Positions 1 through 7,610 of a stretch of 64,000 nucleotides of DNA are shown one piece after another. This stretch comes from Brevibacillus agri. Lineage in GTDB: Bacteria > Bacillota > Bacilli > Brevibacillales > Brevibacillaceae. A program made the translations under genes and the position numbers. Location of the stretch: the NCBI RefSeq assembly GCF_004117055.1, contig NZ_CP026363.1, forward strand, positions 3,867,001 to 3,931,000, read 5' to 3'. The notes below the pieces were generated by a model, which made no database searches, was not told the origin of the DNA, and saw only the letters and a list, made by a program, of their open reading frames with translations. Position 1 is the first letter of the stretch. The number at the start of each line of letters is the position of its first letter.

Positions 1-258
1 ATCCGTTGAAAGCGCGGTTACATTCACACCGTCAAACGTGACTTCACCCGCAGTCGGCTCGATCAGCCGCAAGAGCGAGCGCCCGGTCGTCGACTTGCCA
101 CAGCCGCTCTCTCCGACCAGTCCCAGCGTTTCCCCGCGCTTAACCGTAAACGAAACATCGTCTACTGCTTTTACGACGCCTACTTCCCCGCCCAGGATGC
201 CACCAGTGATGGGATAGTACTTTTTCAAGTTTTTTACGACGAGTAGTTCTTCTGTCAA
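1..258 (-). CDS. oppF: Oligopeptide ABC transporter ATPase (OppF/DppF), N-terminal part
   Basis: The gene runs off the left window edge; only about 86 N-terminal residues are visible. They show a nucleotide-binding domain opening with a conserved AVDDVSF stretch and a perfect Walker [10 protein letters not shown], around residue 50. I chose TTG at 258 because GAGAGGAG lies about 9 bases upstream and no ATG is in frame. It begins 20 bases after the oppD stop, so the two ATPases are co-transcribed, as in opp/dpp operons where the D and F subunits form a heterodimer energising peptide uptake. Opp versus Dpp cannot be decided from this fragment. Confidence 0.9.
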   Translation of the reverse strand, partial: MTEELLVVKNLKKYYPITGGILGGEVGVVKAVDDVSFTVKRGETLGLVGESGCGKSTTGRSLLRLIEPTAGEVTFDGVNVTALSTD

Positions 259-277
259 CGGGCATGCTCCTCTCGGG

Positions 278-1246
278 TTATTCGCTCAGCCAGCAGCGGG
301 ACAGGTGATTTTCCCCTACTGCTTTTAGCTGCGGCATTTCGCTGCGGCAAAGATCAGTCGCCTGATCGCACCGGGGCGCAAAGCGGCATCCGACCGTAAG
401 CGAGCCGGGAATCGGCACATTCCCCGGGATGGAGTAGAGCCTCTCCTGCGACTCTTCCAGCTTGGGCAAGGAGTTGAGCAATCCTTTTGTGTACGGATGC
501 TTGGGCTTTTTCAGGATCGTGCGAACGTCTCCCTCTTCGATGACGTTGCCCGCGTACATGACCACGACGCGGTGGCACATCTCCGCGACCACGCCCAAAT
601 CGTGCGTGATGAGCAAAATGGCCGTCTGCGCCTCCTGGTTGAGTTGGCGCATCAGATCGAGAATTTGCGCCTGAATGGTCACATCGAGCGCCGTCGTAGG
701 CTCGTCCGCAATCAACAGCTCCGGATTGCAGGCCATCGCCATGGCGATCATGACGCGCTGCCGCATCCCGCCGGAAAGCTGGTGCGGGTATTCATCGACA
801 ATCGCTTCCGCTCGCGGAATCCCTACTTTTTTCAGCATGTCGATCGCGCGAGCCCGCGACTCTTTTTTACTGGCTTTCGTATGTAAGCGAACCGCTTCGC
901 CGATCTGATTCCCGATCGTAAAAACAGGGTTCAGGGACGTCATCGGCTCTTGGAAAATCATCGCGATTTCATTTCCGCGTATGTCCCTCATCCGCTTTTC
1001 ATCGGCTGTTACGAGGTCTTCCCCTTTGAACTTGATTTTTCCCCCGACGATTTTTCCAGGTGGATTGGGCACCAGCTTCATGACTGACAAGGAAGTAACG
1101 CTTTTCCCGCAGCCTGACTCGCCTACGATGCCGACTACTTCTCCTTTGTTAACCGTGATCGTCACGCCATCAACGGCAGGGATTTGGCCGCGGTCCGTGA
1201 AAAAGTGCGTCTGCAGGTTTTCGATTTGAAGGACAGGATCTGACAC
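278..1246 (-). CDS. oppD: Oligopeptide/dipeptide ABC transporter ATPase (OppD/DppD)
   Basis: A 322-residue cytoplasmic ATPase of a peptide importer. Walker A GESGCGKS lies near residue 45, the signature LSGGMRQR near 160 and Walker [13 protein letters not shown] near 180. The C-terminal Cys-containing segment ([11 protein letters not shown]...RCW) is the oligopeptide-transporter C-terminal domain that binds an Fe-S cluster in some homologues. The preferred GTG start at 1246 is 5 bases after AGGTGA; a GTG nine bases further upstream has no room for a ribosome binding site. It is the first gene of its transcript, with a good promoter upstream and oppF downstream; permease genes are not visible, so they would lie beyond the window or elsewhere. 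Confidence 0.95.
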   Translation of the reverse strand: MSDPVLQIENLQTHFFTDRGQIPAVDGVTITVNKGEVVGIVGESGCGKSVTSLSVMKLVPNPPGKIVGGKIKFKGEDLVTADEKRMRDIRGNEIAMIFQEPMTSLNPVFTIGNQIGEAVRLHTKASKKESRARAIDMLKKVGIPRAEAIVDEYPHQLSGGMRQRVMIAMAMACNPELLIADEPTTALDVTIQAQILDLMRQLNQEAQTAILLITHDLGVVAEMCHRVVVMYAGNVIEEGDVRTILKKPKHPYTKGLLNSLPKLEESQERLYSIPGNVPIPGSLTVGCRFAPRCDQATDLCRSEMPQLKAVGENHLSRCWLSE

Positions 1247-1299
1247 GTGGCTCACCTCTCTTACCGATATATTCAGTAGAAAAAGATCTATCAGTAGAC

Positions 1300-1328
1300 A
1301 TTATGCCATTAATACAATTTTTTGGCAA
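1300..1328 (-). promoter_or_regulatory. Predicted SigA-type promoter of oppDF
   Basis: On the minus strand TTGCCA (1328-1323) and CATAAT (1305-1300) are separated by 17 bases, about 55 bases upstream of the oppD start. The surroundings are AT-rich. With the terminator at 1484-1513 this accounts for most of the roughly 310-base gap between oppD and yqxA; I see no gene in the gap. Confidence 0.6.
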
Positions 1329-1483
1329 CACAATAAATTCTAACTATTATATTTTTGCTGACTATATCGAATATTCCTCCTTCCTCCCCCAATTTCATTC
1401 AAAAATTTTCGCTTGCGGCACGGAGCGCAGGCGCCATCTGCGTTGCACAGTTTGCGGCAAATCGTTCCCCGCCCGCCTGACAC

Positions 1484-1513
1484 GCAAAAAAGACCCGCTC
1501 TGACGGGTCTTTT
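1484..1513 (-). terminator. Rho-independent terminator after yqxA
   Basis: Inverted repeat AAGACCCG / CGGGTCTT with a 6-base loop, followed on the minus strand by a T run. It lies about 50 bases past the yqxA stop and would end the spoIIP-yqxA transcript. Confidence 0.8.
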
Positions 1514-1559
1514 GTCACTGAGGATTTGTACACCCCTTCTTTTTGCGCGTAAACAAAAT

Positions 1560-1868
1560 CTACGGCTCGAAAAAACTTCCTACCCAATCGACAAACATTT
1601 GCGCTCCATTTTTGATGCTGTCGCCCAATGTCAAGCCCACACGGCTCACGTAGTTGACCATTTTCTCCGGCCCTGCCGTCTGCACCTGCTTGCCCATCAC
1701 TGCGATTTCCATCTGACCTTGATCGACTTTTTTGATGTAAAAGGTCTGCGCTTTTTCTTCGGGCACTCCGCTCACCTTGGAGATTCCCCGCTCCGCCGTT
1801 TGCAGACCAATCACCACGCCGACCAGCAAAATGATTAACAGACCTGTCAGCTTCACCGTCACGTTCAT
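1560..1868 (-). CDS. yqxA: YqxA-like membrane protein (DUF3679)
   Basis: A 102-residue protein with one N-terminal membrane segment (LTGLLIILLVGVVIGL) and an extracytoplasmic tail. It is recognised mainly by position: a gene of this size and topology follows gpr-spoIIP in B. subtilis. Three starts are possible (GTG 1877, ATG 1874, ATG 1868); I favour 1868 because AGAGGTG then sits 6 bases upstream, while the ATG at 1874 overlaps the spoIIP stop. Translational coupling to spoIIP is likely. The biochemical function is not known to me; co-expression with SpoIIP suggests a role in the forespore or mother-cell envelope. Confidence 0.75.
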   Translation of the reverse strand: MNVTVKLTGLLIILLVGVVIGLQTAERGISKVSGVPEEKAQTFYIKKVDQGQMEIAVMGKQVQTAGPEKMVNYVSRVGLTLGDSIKNGAQMFVDWVGSFFEP

Positions 1869-1873
1869 GCCCA

Positions 1874-3055
1874 TCACCTCTTCGCAGGCTCTTCCGCTAC
1901 TGTTTTGCCTACTTTTTCGGCCTGCAGGTAATAAGCGGCAAAGACATCGGCCAATGCCTCCGCCGTATTCAAGCTCTCCTGCAAGGTGTTCTCCGTGCCA
2001 CCTATTTCCATTAACAGGCTTCCCGGAGAGATGGACTGATTATACTCGCCATGATCGGTTTTTGCCCCTTTTTCCATCACGCCGCGGGACAGCTCGGGAT
2101 ACATCTTTTCCATCAGCTCGTGCAGTTCGGTCGCGAACGCCTCGTTTTTCTCGTGGCTTTTGTTCCGCTTGCCAATGACGAACATGACGCGTGCGTACGT
2201 TTTTCCTTTGATCGTCACGGTCGTGCGATCACGCGGAGCCGTATCGCGGTGCAGGTCGAAGAAGTAGTGCAGCTCCCGATTTTTTTCGACAGCGGCTTTC
2301 ACTACTTGCAACGATTGGGCGTACGACAGCGCGTAATCCATCTTTTTGTTCAGAAGCTGCTGGTAAATGTCATCCTTGCTTACATCCGCACCGATTCCCC
2401 GCTCGTTCAGCGCCTCGCTCAGATGTTGGCTGACGAGGGAGATGTTTCGGGTCGGATGATCGACAGAAGTGCCGACCGGCTTTGTTTCACTAAACCACGA
2501 TTCGCGGTTGTGCGAATTGTAGACGAAGACGACTTTTTTGCCGTTCGTCGTGGCTGGCTTTGCCACAGGAGCGGGCTTTTCCTCTGCGGGCTTTGCCGCC
2601 GCCTGCTCTTGCGGCTCCACGACGGGCACGAGCTGGGACGTATCTGCCACCTGCTTCGGATGGGCGGGATACTCGACGTAAAAGTCAGCGAGCGTAGCTC
2701 CTTTTCCCTGGACGACAAACCGCGCATCCTCCGTCGTCACCATCCCCGGCAGCTCTCTGCCGAGCAGGCTGCGCAAATCGCCTGGCTGAATATTGGTCGC
2801 CAGTTGAAAAAGAAAGCCCGTCACGCTATTGGACCTGGCATCGGACGAAGCCTGCACCGTAGCGGAGAGAGCCGGAATCTCCTGCCCCATCCAGTTCAAA
2901 ATCGCCAGACTCGATATATGCGACGCCGCCTGCTGGATGGCGGAGGAGGTGATCGCGACGCGATTTCCTCCCAGCGACAACACACCCGTCATGACGAACA
3001 AAAACGCGGTTATGAATGAAAGAACTGCGAATTGGCGTTGGATTAGGGTCGCCAT
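1874..3055 (-). CDS. spoIIP: Stage II sporulation protein P, peptidoglycan hydrolase
   Basis: A 393-residue membrane-anchored enzyme. With SpoIID and SpoIIM it degrades septal peptidoglycan to drive forespore engulfment. An N-terminal membrane anchor (residues 10-30) is followed by a variable Ala/Pro/Glu-rich linker and the SpoIIP domain, starting near VVFVYNSHNRESWF. The conserved YFFDLHRDTAPR block and the late LLMEIGG motif are metal-site and catalytic regions of the family. ATG at 3055 is preferred over the upstream GTG because AGAGGAG is correctly spaced only for the ATG. It follows gpr by about 150 bases, the standard gpr-spoIIP-yqxA order. Confidence 0.95.
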   Translation of the reverse strand: MATLIQRQFAVLSFITAFLFVMTGVLSLGGNRVAITSSAIQQAASHISSLAILNWMGQEIPALSATVQASSDARSNSVTGFLFQLATNIQPGDLRSLLGRELPGMVTTEDARFVVQGKGATLADFYVEYPAHPKQVADTSQLVPVVEPQEQAAAKPAEEKPAPVAKPATTNGKKVVFVYNSHNRESWFSETKPVGTSVDHPTRNISLVSQHLSEALNERGIGADVSKDDIYQQLLNKKMDYALSYAQSLQVVKAAVEKNRELHYFFDLHRDTAPRDRTTVTIKGKTYARVMFVIGKRNKSHEKNEAFATELHELMEKMYPELSRGVMEKGAKTDHGEYNQSISPGSLLMEIGGTENTLQESLNTAEALADVFAAYYLQAEKVGKTVAEEPAKR

Positions 3056-3204
3056 CTGTCTCACTCCTCTGGCTGTTGCGTGGACGAAGCGCGACGCTCT
3101 CTCTCACGCTTGTCTATGCTTTAGCCTATGAGCCTCATAGAGACGATAGAACCCTTTTCTAGCTGTTCTCTCACAATCTAGCGCTTTGCGCGCAAGCTCC
3201 TTGG

Positions 3205-4305
3205 CTAGTGCGTGTAGGCGGCGCTGTTGTCCCCGTCCACGGCCTGATGCAGCGAGCGGTTCAGCCCGGTTGCGATCACGTTGGCTACGCCTTCGATGAA
3301 GTCGTCCACCTCTTTTGGCGTGACGACCAAATCTTGTCCAAGCGGCCGGAGCACCTCGTGGATCAGTTGCCGCTTTTCCTCTTCCGGCAGCGAGCCTACC
3401 AGCCCCATAAACGTTTTGCGCGATTCCATGTCAGGCAAATCATCCTCGGTGTACGGCTCGCTACGCTCCGGCACCGTGCTCAGCGCCAACTTGTTGAACG
3501 CCCGCTTGCTCTCCACCATGGACTGCCCAAAATGCCCCAGCAAATACGTAATCGCGTCATTGACGATCGTGGAGGCAAAAACGACGGTCGGCACGCCGAC
3601 TGCGATCACCGGAATCCCGAGCGTCGCCTGGTCGATCGCCTTGCGCTTGTTCCCTACCCCGGATCCGGGATGAATGCCTGTGTCCGATATTTGGATCGTC
3701 GTATTGACGCGGTGCAGAGCGCGGGAGGCGAGAGCGTCGATGCAGATGACGAAGTCTGGCTTGCTTTTTTCCACGACGCCGAAAACAATTTCGCTCGTCT
3801 CAATCCCGGTAATGCCCAACACGCCCGGCGAGATGGCACTGACCTCGCGATAGCCTTCCCCGACCGTTTCCGGGGCCAGCTTGTACAGGTGGCGCGTAAT
3901 CAGCAAGTTTTCCACCACCATCGGCCCGAGCGCGTCCGGGGTCACGTTCCAGTTGCCAAGCCCCACGATCAGCGCCTTTTGGTCTTTCGTGATTCCCATT
4001 TGCTCCAGAAAAGCGGCAAATTCCACAGCGAACCGCTTTGCGACTTGTTCTTCTATAGAAGTATCGTTTTCGCGCAGCTTGGGTACTTCTATCGTCAGGT
4101 AGCGTCCCGGCAGCTTGCCGATTTGCTTGCCTGCCTCTTCCGTCTGTACGTGCAGTCTCGTCACCTTGATGTTCGGCTCCCGGTCGTCAGCTTGCAGCCA
4201 AATGCCTTCGATATTGCTTTCGTTTTGCTGTTGGGCCAGCTCATGCGCCTCTACGGCCAAATCGGTCCGAATCGAGTAGCCTGACAAATCAATGTTGTGC
4301 GCCAT
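3205..4305 (-). CDS. gpr: Germination protease GPR
   Basis: A 366-residue spore endopeptidase that starts degradation of small acid-soluble spore proteins during germination. The N-terminus carries the family's propeptide-like region ending around [11 protein letters not shown], which in known GPRs is removed autocatalytically late in sporulation. The conserved core [12 protein letters not shown] and the segment with [10 protein letters not shown] are present. Length matches the family. In B. subtilis gpr is forespore-expressed under SigG; I did not find a convincing SigG promoter by eye. Divergent from rpsT. Confidence 0.97.
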   Translation of the reverse strand: MAHNIDLSGYSIRTDLAVEAHELAQQQNESNIEGIWLQADDREPNIKVTRLHVQTEEAGKQIGKLPGRYLTIEVPKLRENDTSIEEQVAKRFAVEFAAFLEQMGITKDQKALIVGLGNWNVTPDALGPMVVENLLITRHLYKLAPETVGEGYREVSAISPGVLGITGIETSEIVFGVVEKSKPDFVICIDALASRALHRVNTTIQISDTGIHPGSGVGNKRKAIDQATLGIPVIAVGVPTVVFASTIVNDAITYLLGHFGQSMVESKRAFNKLALSTVPERSEPYTEDDLPDMESRKTFMGLVGSLPEEEKRQLIHEVLRPLGQDLVVTPKEVDDFIEGVANVIATGLNRSLHQAVDGDNSAAYTH

Positions 4306-4332
4306 GTTCCATCGACTCCCTTCTCGATGAGA

Positions 4333-4352
4333 AAAACGGTCGTGACCGTTTT
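4333..4352. repeat. 20-bp perfect palindrome between gpr and rpsT
   Basis: AAAACGGT-CGTG-ACCGTTTT is perfectly self-complementary. It lies 28 bases upstream of the gpr start and 52 bases upstream of the rpsT -35 box. It could be an operator or a short hairpin in the gpr 5' leader. There is no functional evidence. Confidence 0.4.
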
Positions 4353-4403
4353 CTTCCTGCTACTAGGTTGCTTGAATCCTTTATTTTTATTCCGAATCCT
4401 TTC

Positions 4404-4432
4404 TTGCAAATGGTCTTTGCCCATGCTAGAAT
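4404..4432 (+). promoter_or_regulatory. Predicted SigA-type promoter of rpsT
   Basis: TTGCAA (4404-4409) and TAGAAT (4427-4432) with a 17-base spacer, about 50 bases before the rpsT start codon. Confidence 0.65.
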
Positions 4433-4482
4433 TACTTTGTTGTATGACTGTATGTCTATGGTCGTCTAAGGAGGTGACACAC

Positions 4483-4758
4483 ATGCCAAACATTAAATCC
4501 GCGATTAAACGCACCAAAACAATCGAAAAGCGTCGCGCACACCGTGCTTCTCAAAAGTCTGATCTGCGCACTTCGATCAAGAGCTTTGAGAAAGCTGTCG
4601 CCGCTTCTGATGTAGCATTGGCGAAATCCACTCTTCTGGTGGCTGTGAAAAAGCTGGACAAGGCCGCTTCGAAAGGTCTCATTCATAAAAACGCAGCAAA
4701 CCGTCAAAAGTCTCGTTTGATGAAAAAGCTCAACGTTCTGAGCGCTCCTGTAGCGTAA
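4483..4758 (+). CDS. rpsT: Small ribosomal subunit protein bS20
   Basis: A 91-residue, Lys/Arg/Ala-rich helical protein that binds 16S rRNA during 30S assembly. It opens with [18 protein letters not shown], typical of bS20, and contains the [15 protein letters not shown]-type C-terminal pattern. The start follows a near-perfect ribosome binding site, AAGGAGGTG. It stands alone on the plus strand between gpr and holA, as in related genomes. Confidence 0.98.
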   Translation: MPNIKSAIKRTKTIEKRRAHRASQKSDLRTSIKSFEKAVAASDVALAKSTLLVAVKKLDKAASKGLIHKNAANRQKSRLMKKLNVLSAPVA

Positions 4759-4769
4759 GAGACCAACCG

Positions 4770-4807
4770 AAAAAACCCCGCGAACGTCACGTTCATGGGG
4801 TTTTTTT
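4770..4807. terminator. Bidirectional terminator between rpsT and holA
   Basis: An A run, the stem CCCCGCGAACGT/ACGTTCATGGGG with a very short loop, then a T run. A-tract and T-tract flank both sides, so it can stop rpsT on the plus strand and holA on the minus strand. Confidence 0.85.
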
Positions 4808-4817
4808 ATGTTTGGCG

Positions 4818-5858
4818 CTAGTTCGTCGTTGCTTGCCGCTCGGCATGGGCCCGCGCCACAAACAGCTCCAGCGCAAGACGCTTGTCCACCTGGCCGGACT
4901 TCATGCGAAAATCTTCTTCTGCCAGAATCCCCAGCAGCCTTTTCAACGAATCCTCGGAAAAATGGCGCGCCTGCTCCATCGCTTTTTTCACGGCGTACGG
5001 ATGCATTTTTATCATGCCTGCCATCTGCTGCTGCGAATAACCGCGCGGCGAGAGCTGCTTGACGTGCAGCAGCATGCGAAACTGTCTCGCCAACAGCGCA
5101 ATCAGCTTGATTGGCTCCTCGCCTGTCTTCATGCAGTCGTACATCATCCGCAACGCCCTGTCCAACTTCCCTGACGCGACCTGCTCGATCAGCCCGAAAA
5201 CATCCTGCTCCAGCGTCCGTGCGCCGAGCGTTTCGATCACCTCATCCGTAATGCTGGCCCCCGCTCCTACGTACAAAGCGAGCTTCTCCACTTCCTTGTC
5301 CAACAGCCGCAGCTCGTGGCCGACGCGCTCCACCAGCTTCATCGCCTGCGGGCGCCCGATCCGCGCCTGGTACTTGTCTGCCTGCCGCTCTACCCAGCCG
5401 TACAAATCCGCGTCCTTTAACAGCGGAAACGGAATGACCTTCGCTTTTTGCTGCAGCGTCTTGACGAGCTTTTTGCGCTCGTCCAGCTTTTCGGCTTCTG
5501 TATGTAAAATCAGCGTCGTGTACGGAGGCGGATTTTGCAAATAGGCAAGCAGCGCATCCGGATCGCTCTCCACTTTCGTCTGCGGCTTGCTCCCCGTCAA
5601 AAAATACGCGTGTTTGGCAATCACGAGGCGATGCTCTCCCAAAAACGGCAAAGTTTCCGCGTCTTGCAATATGTCCGCGAGTCCCGTCTCCGTACAATCG
5701 TAGACACTCATGTTGAGATCGCGAAACTGCGGGTCAATCATTTCGTTTTTGGCCAGCGACAAAAATTCTTCGGCTAAAAACGATTCCGGGCCGAAAAGCA
5801 CGTACAGCGGCGAAAAGTGCTTTTGCCGGATTTCCCGAATGGCCGACAGGAGTGGCAT
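4818..5858 (-). CDS. holA: DNA polymerase III subunit delta
   Basis: A 346-residue clamp-loader subunit that opens the beta sliding clamp. Visible features are the N-terminal LYVLFGPESFLAEEF segment (a degenerate P-loop region of delta), the central YTTLILHTEAEKLDERKKLVK region and the C-terminal collar domain (RALRMMYDCMKTGEEPIKLI, then LARQFRMLLHVKQL). The reading frame stays open upstream, but ATG at 5858 follows GGAGAG and starts the recognisable homology (PLLSAIREI). An extended -10 box (TGCTATAAT, about 5901-5896) lies about 40 bases upstream. Confidence 0.95.
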   Translation of the reverse strand: MPLLSAIREIRQKHFSPLYVLFGPESFLAEEFLSLAKNEMIDPQFRDLNMSVYDCTETGLADILQDAETLPFLGEHRLVIAKHAYFLTGSKPQTKVESDPDALLAYLQNPPPYTTLILHTEAEKLDERKKLVKTLQQKAKVIPFPLLKDADLYGWVERQADKYQARIGRPQAMKLVERVGHELRLLDKEVEKLALYVGAGASITDEVIETLGARTLEQDVFGLIEQVASGKLDRALRMMYDCMKTGEEPIKLIALLARQFRMLLHVKQLSPRGYSQQQMAGMIKMHPYAVKKAMEQARHFSEDSLKRLLGILAEEDFRMKSGQVDKRLALELFVARAHAERQATTN

Positions 5859-5946
5859 GCGTTTTCTCTCCCTTTCCTTGCAACTTATCTGCGTCATTAT
5901 AGCATTAGAAAACTTGACTTGCCCATCTTTTTGCCTGGTCAGCGAC

Positions 5947-5983
5947 CAAAAAACCGCTACCGATTGAACAGGTAGCGGTTTTT
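5947..5983. terminator. Terminator-like hairpin upstream of holA
   Basis: AAAAAACCGCTACC-gattgaaca-GGTAGCGGTTTTT, a 10-11 bp stem flanked by A and T tracts. It probably ends the ECF sigma/anti-sigma transcript that reads towards holA. Confidence 0.75.
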
Positions 5984-6054
5984 CCATCCGTTGGCACCTC
6001 TATGTAAACGTTTAGGGAAAAGCCCCGGGATTCCTCCTCCCCAAACGGTAAGCA

Positions 6055-6091
6055 GGGGGTGCTTGATAATGTACTTTACGCAAGAACCCCC
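6055..6091. repeat. Hairpin GGGGGTGCTTG / CAAGAACCCCC
   Basis: An 11-base inverted repeat with one mismatch and a 15-base loop in the gap between the anti-sigma gene and holA. It has no T tract. Its role is unknown; it may be an RNA processing or attenuation structure at the 3' end of the anti-sigma transcript. Apart from this, the terminator-like hairpin and the holA promoter, I see nothing in 5859-6154. Confidence 0.4.
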
Positions 6092-6154
6092 TTAGTGGTG
6101 CCAGTCCACATTTGAAAAACACGTTTGCCCTGAAACAGGAAAAAAGCTGGATGA

Positions 6155-7012
6155 TTATTCATCATTCTCTTGCTGGTTTTCCTGCTCCTTCTTTTTGTCT
6201 TGTTTGCTGTCTTTCTCCTCGTCTTCATCCCTGTCTGCTTTATCAGGCGCATGTTTGTTGTCATCTTCGTCCGTTTTCTCTTCCAGTCCGATCGGAAATG
6301 ACGGCGGCTTATCCTCTGTCACTACAGGCTTTGGAGCAACTGCGGGCTTCGAAGCTGGCGGAGTCGTGTTTTGGGCAGGCGGCTTGACCGGTGGCTTTTG
6401 ATCGGTTTGCGCAGGCGGCTTGGACGTTTTTTTCTTAGGCGGAGTTTCCTCGGACTTCTTCCCCACTTCCTTTTTATTCGATGGAGATGGATTAGTGCTT
6501 GGAGTAGGAGCTTCTGGTCCGTACACCACCGTTTTGTCCTCCACGACGGGGGCTGGAGCACTGTCTGTACCTTGGCTTAACGGATCTGGCTCCGGATGCT
6601 TCCCGTCGCCGCCTGTGAACAGCATGCCGATCAGCAGACAGGCTGCAACAGCCGTGCTGCCAAGTCCGGCGAGCCATACTTTCATTCGCTTCCATTTTTT
6701 CGATTCCGACAGCGAAGACGACTTGCGCTTAACTTCAAGAGTAGGCAAGGATTCCTCAATCGTTGCAGATTTCACAGCTACCGGCTTTGCTGCCGCTGAT
6801 TCCAACTGTGGCAAAATCGAATCTACAATGCTGAATGAGGGTACGACAGGGGGCAACTGCTCTAGTTTTTGCGACACAGTTTTCAAACGGTTGTACATAA
6901 GTTGCAGGTCAGCATCTTTTTGAATAAGGGTGTACAGCACTTGCTGCTCTTGTTCGGACAAGTCCCCATCCAGATCCCTCTGCATGCATTCCCAAATCTC
7001 TTCGTTAGTCAT
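6155..7012 (-). CDS. Membrane anti-sigma factor for the adjacent ECF sigma factor
   Basis: A 285-residue bitopic membrane protein. Residues 1-60 form an acidic helical segment (EEIWECMQRDLDGDLSEQEQ) resembling the cytoplasmic sigma-binding domain of anti-sigma factors. A membrane helix (WLAGLGSTAVAACLLIGMLF) lies near residue 115. The outer part is low complexity: Pro/Lys/Thr-rich, then Asp/Glu/Lys-rich to the C-terminus. The canonical HxxxCxxC zinc motif is not seen. Its start codon shares one base with the sigma stop (TGATG), so translation is coupled. A role as sigma-sequestering sensor is inferred from gene order and topology. Confidence 0.75.
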   Translation of the reverse strand: MTNEEIWECMQRDLDGDLSEQEQQVLYTLIQKDADLQLMYNRLKTVSQKLEQLPPVVPSFSIVDSILPQLESAAAKPVAVKSATIEESLPTLEVKRKSSSLSESKKWKRMKVWLAGLGSTAVAACLLIGMLFTGGDGKHPEPDPLSQGTDSAPAPVVEDKTVVYGPEAPTPSTNPSPSNKKEVGKKSEETPPKKKTSKPPAQTDQKPPVKPPAQNTTPPASKPAVAPKPVVTEDKPPSFPIGLEEKTDEDDNKHAPDKADRDEDEEKDSKQDKKKEQENQQENDE

Positions 7013-7557
7013 CAACCGATTCCCCCTTTCTGGTAGTCGTACAACAGTTCTTGCAACTGTTGCCTAGCCCGAAACAAATACGACTTGACCGTGTTAAGCG
7101 GCAAATCCAACGCTTCCGCTATTTCCTGATAGGATAAATCCTCCAGGTAGCGGAGTACTACAACCATCCGGTACTGCTTGGGCAGCTTCCCGATGGCTTC
7201 CTGGATGTCATTTGACAGCCCGGTGAGAAGGATCTCATCTTCTACGTTGTTTCGATCAGGTATTATCAGCTCATGCTCGTCGATTGAGACCGTTTCCTTC
7301 TTCGCGCGAAATTTATCCATACAGACATTGCTGACAATGCGTTGCACCCAGGTGGAAAACTTTGCCTTTTCCTGATAGGTGTCCAACTTGCGATAAATGC
7401 GAATAAGCACTTCCTGAGCAGCATCGAGCGCGTCCTGTTCATTTCCCAGAATATAATAAGCGCTTCGGTAAACGGAGGTCTCAACGGATCGAAGCAGCTC
7501 GACAAGCGCATCATGATCCCCGGATTGCGCCAGCCTGATCAGTTCTGCTTCCTGCAT
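7012..7557 (-). CDS. RNA polymerase sigma factor, ECF subfamily
   Basis: A 181-residue group 4 sigma factor. Region 2 (about 15-80) includes DALDAAQEVLIRIYRKL and FSTWVQRIVSNVCMDKFR. Region 4 (about 120-170) includes LPKQYRMVVVLRYLEDLSYQEIAEAL and NTVKSYLFRARQQL, the helix-turn-helix that reads the -35 element. It has its own promoter just upstream, of the type recognised by ECF sigma factors themselves, indicating autoregulation, and is coupled to the anti-sigma gene. The signal sensed is unknown; SigM-, SigW- and SigX-type regulators answer cell-envelope stress. Confidence 0.93.
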   Translation of the reverse strand: MQEAELIRLAQSGDHDALVELLRSVETSVYRSAYYILGNEQDALDAAQEVLIRIYRKLDTYQEKAKFSTWVQRIVSNVCMDKFRAKKETVSIDEHELIIPDRNNVEDEILLTGLSNDIQEAIGKLPKQYRMVVVLRYLEDLSYQEIAEALDLPLNTVKSYLFRARQQLQELLYDYQKGGIG

Positions 7558-7576
7558 AATCTCCTCTCCCCCCTAC

Positions 7577-7605
7577 AGACGGGTCGCTCATGAAAAAGGT
7601 TGCAA
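7577..7605 (-). promoter_or_regulatory. Predicted autoregulatory ECF promoter
   Basis: On the minus strand TGCAACCTTTTT (-35, AAC core at 7603-7601) and CGTCT (-10, 7581-7577) have the 16-17 base spacing of Bacillus ECF promoters (AAC ... CGTC). It lies between the comEC stop and the sigma start, about 20 bases before the start codon. Confidence 0.7.
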
Positions 7606-7610
7606 CCATA

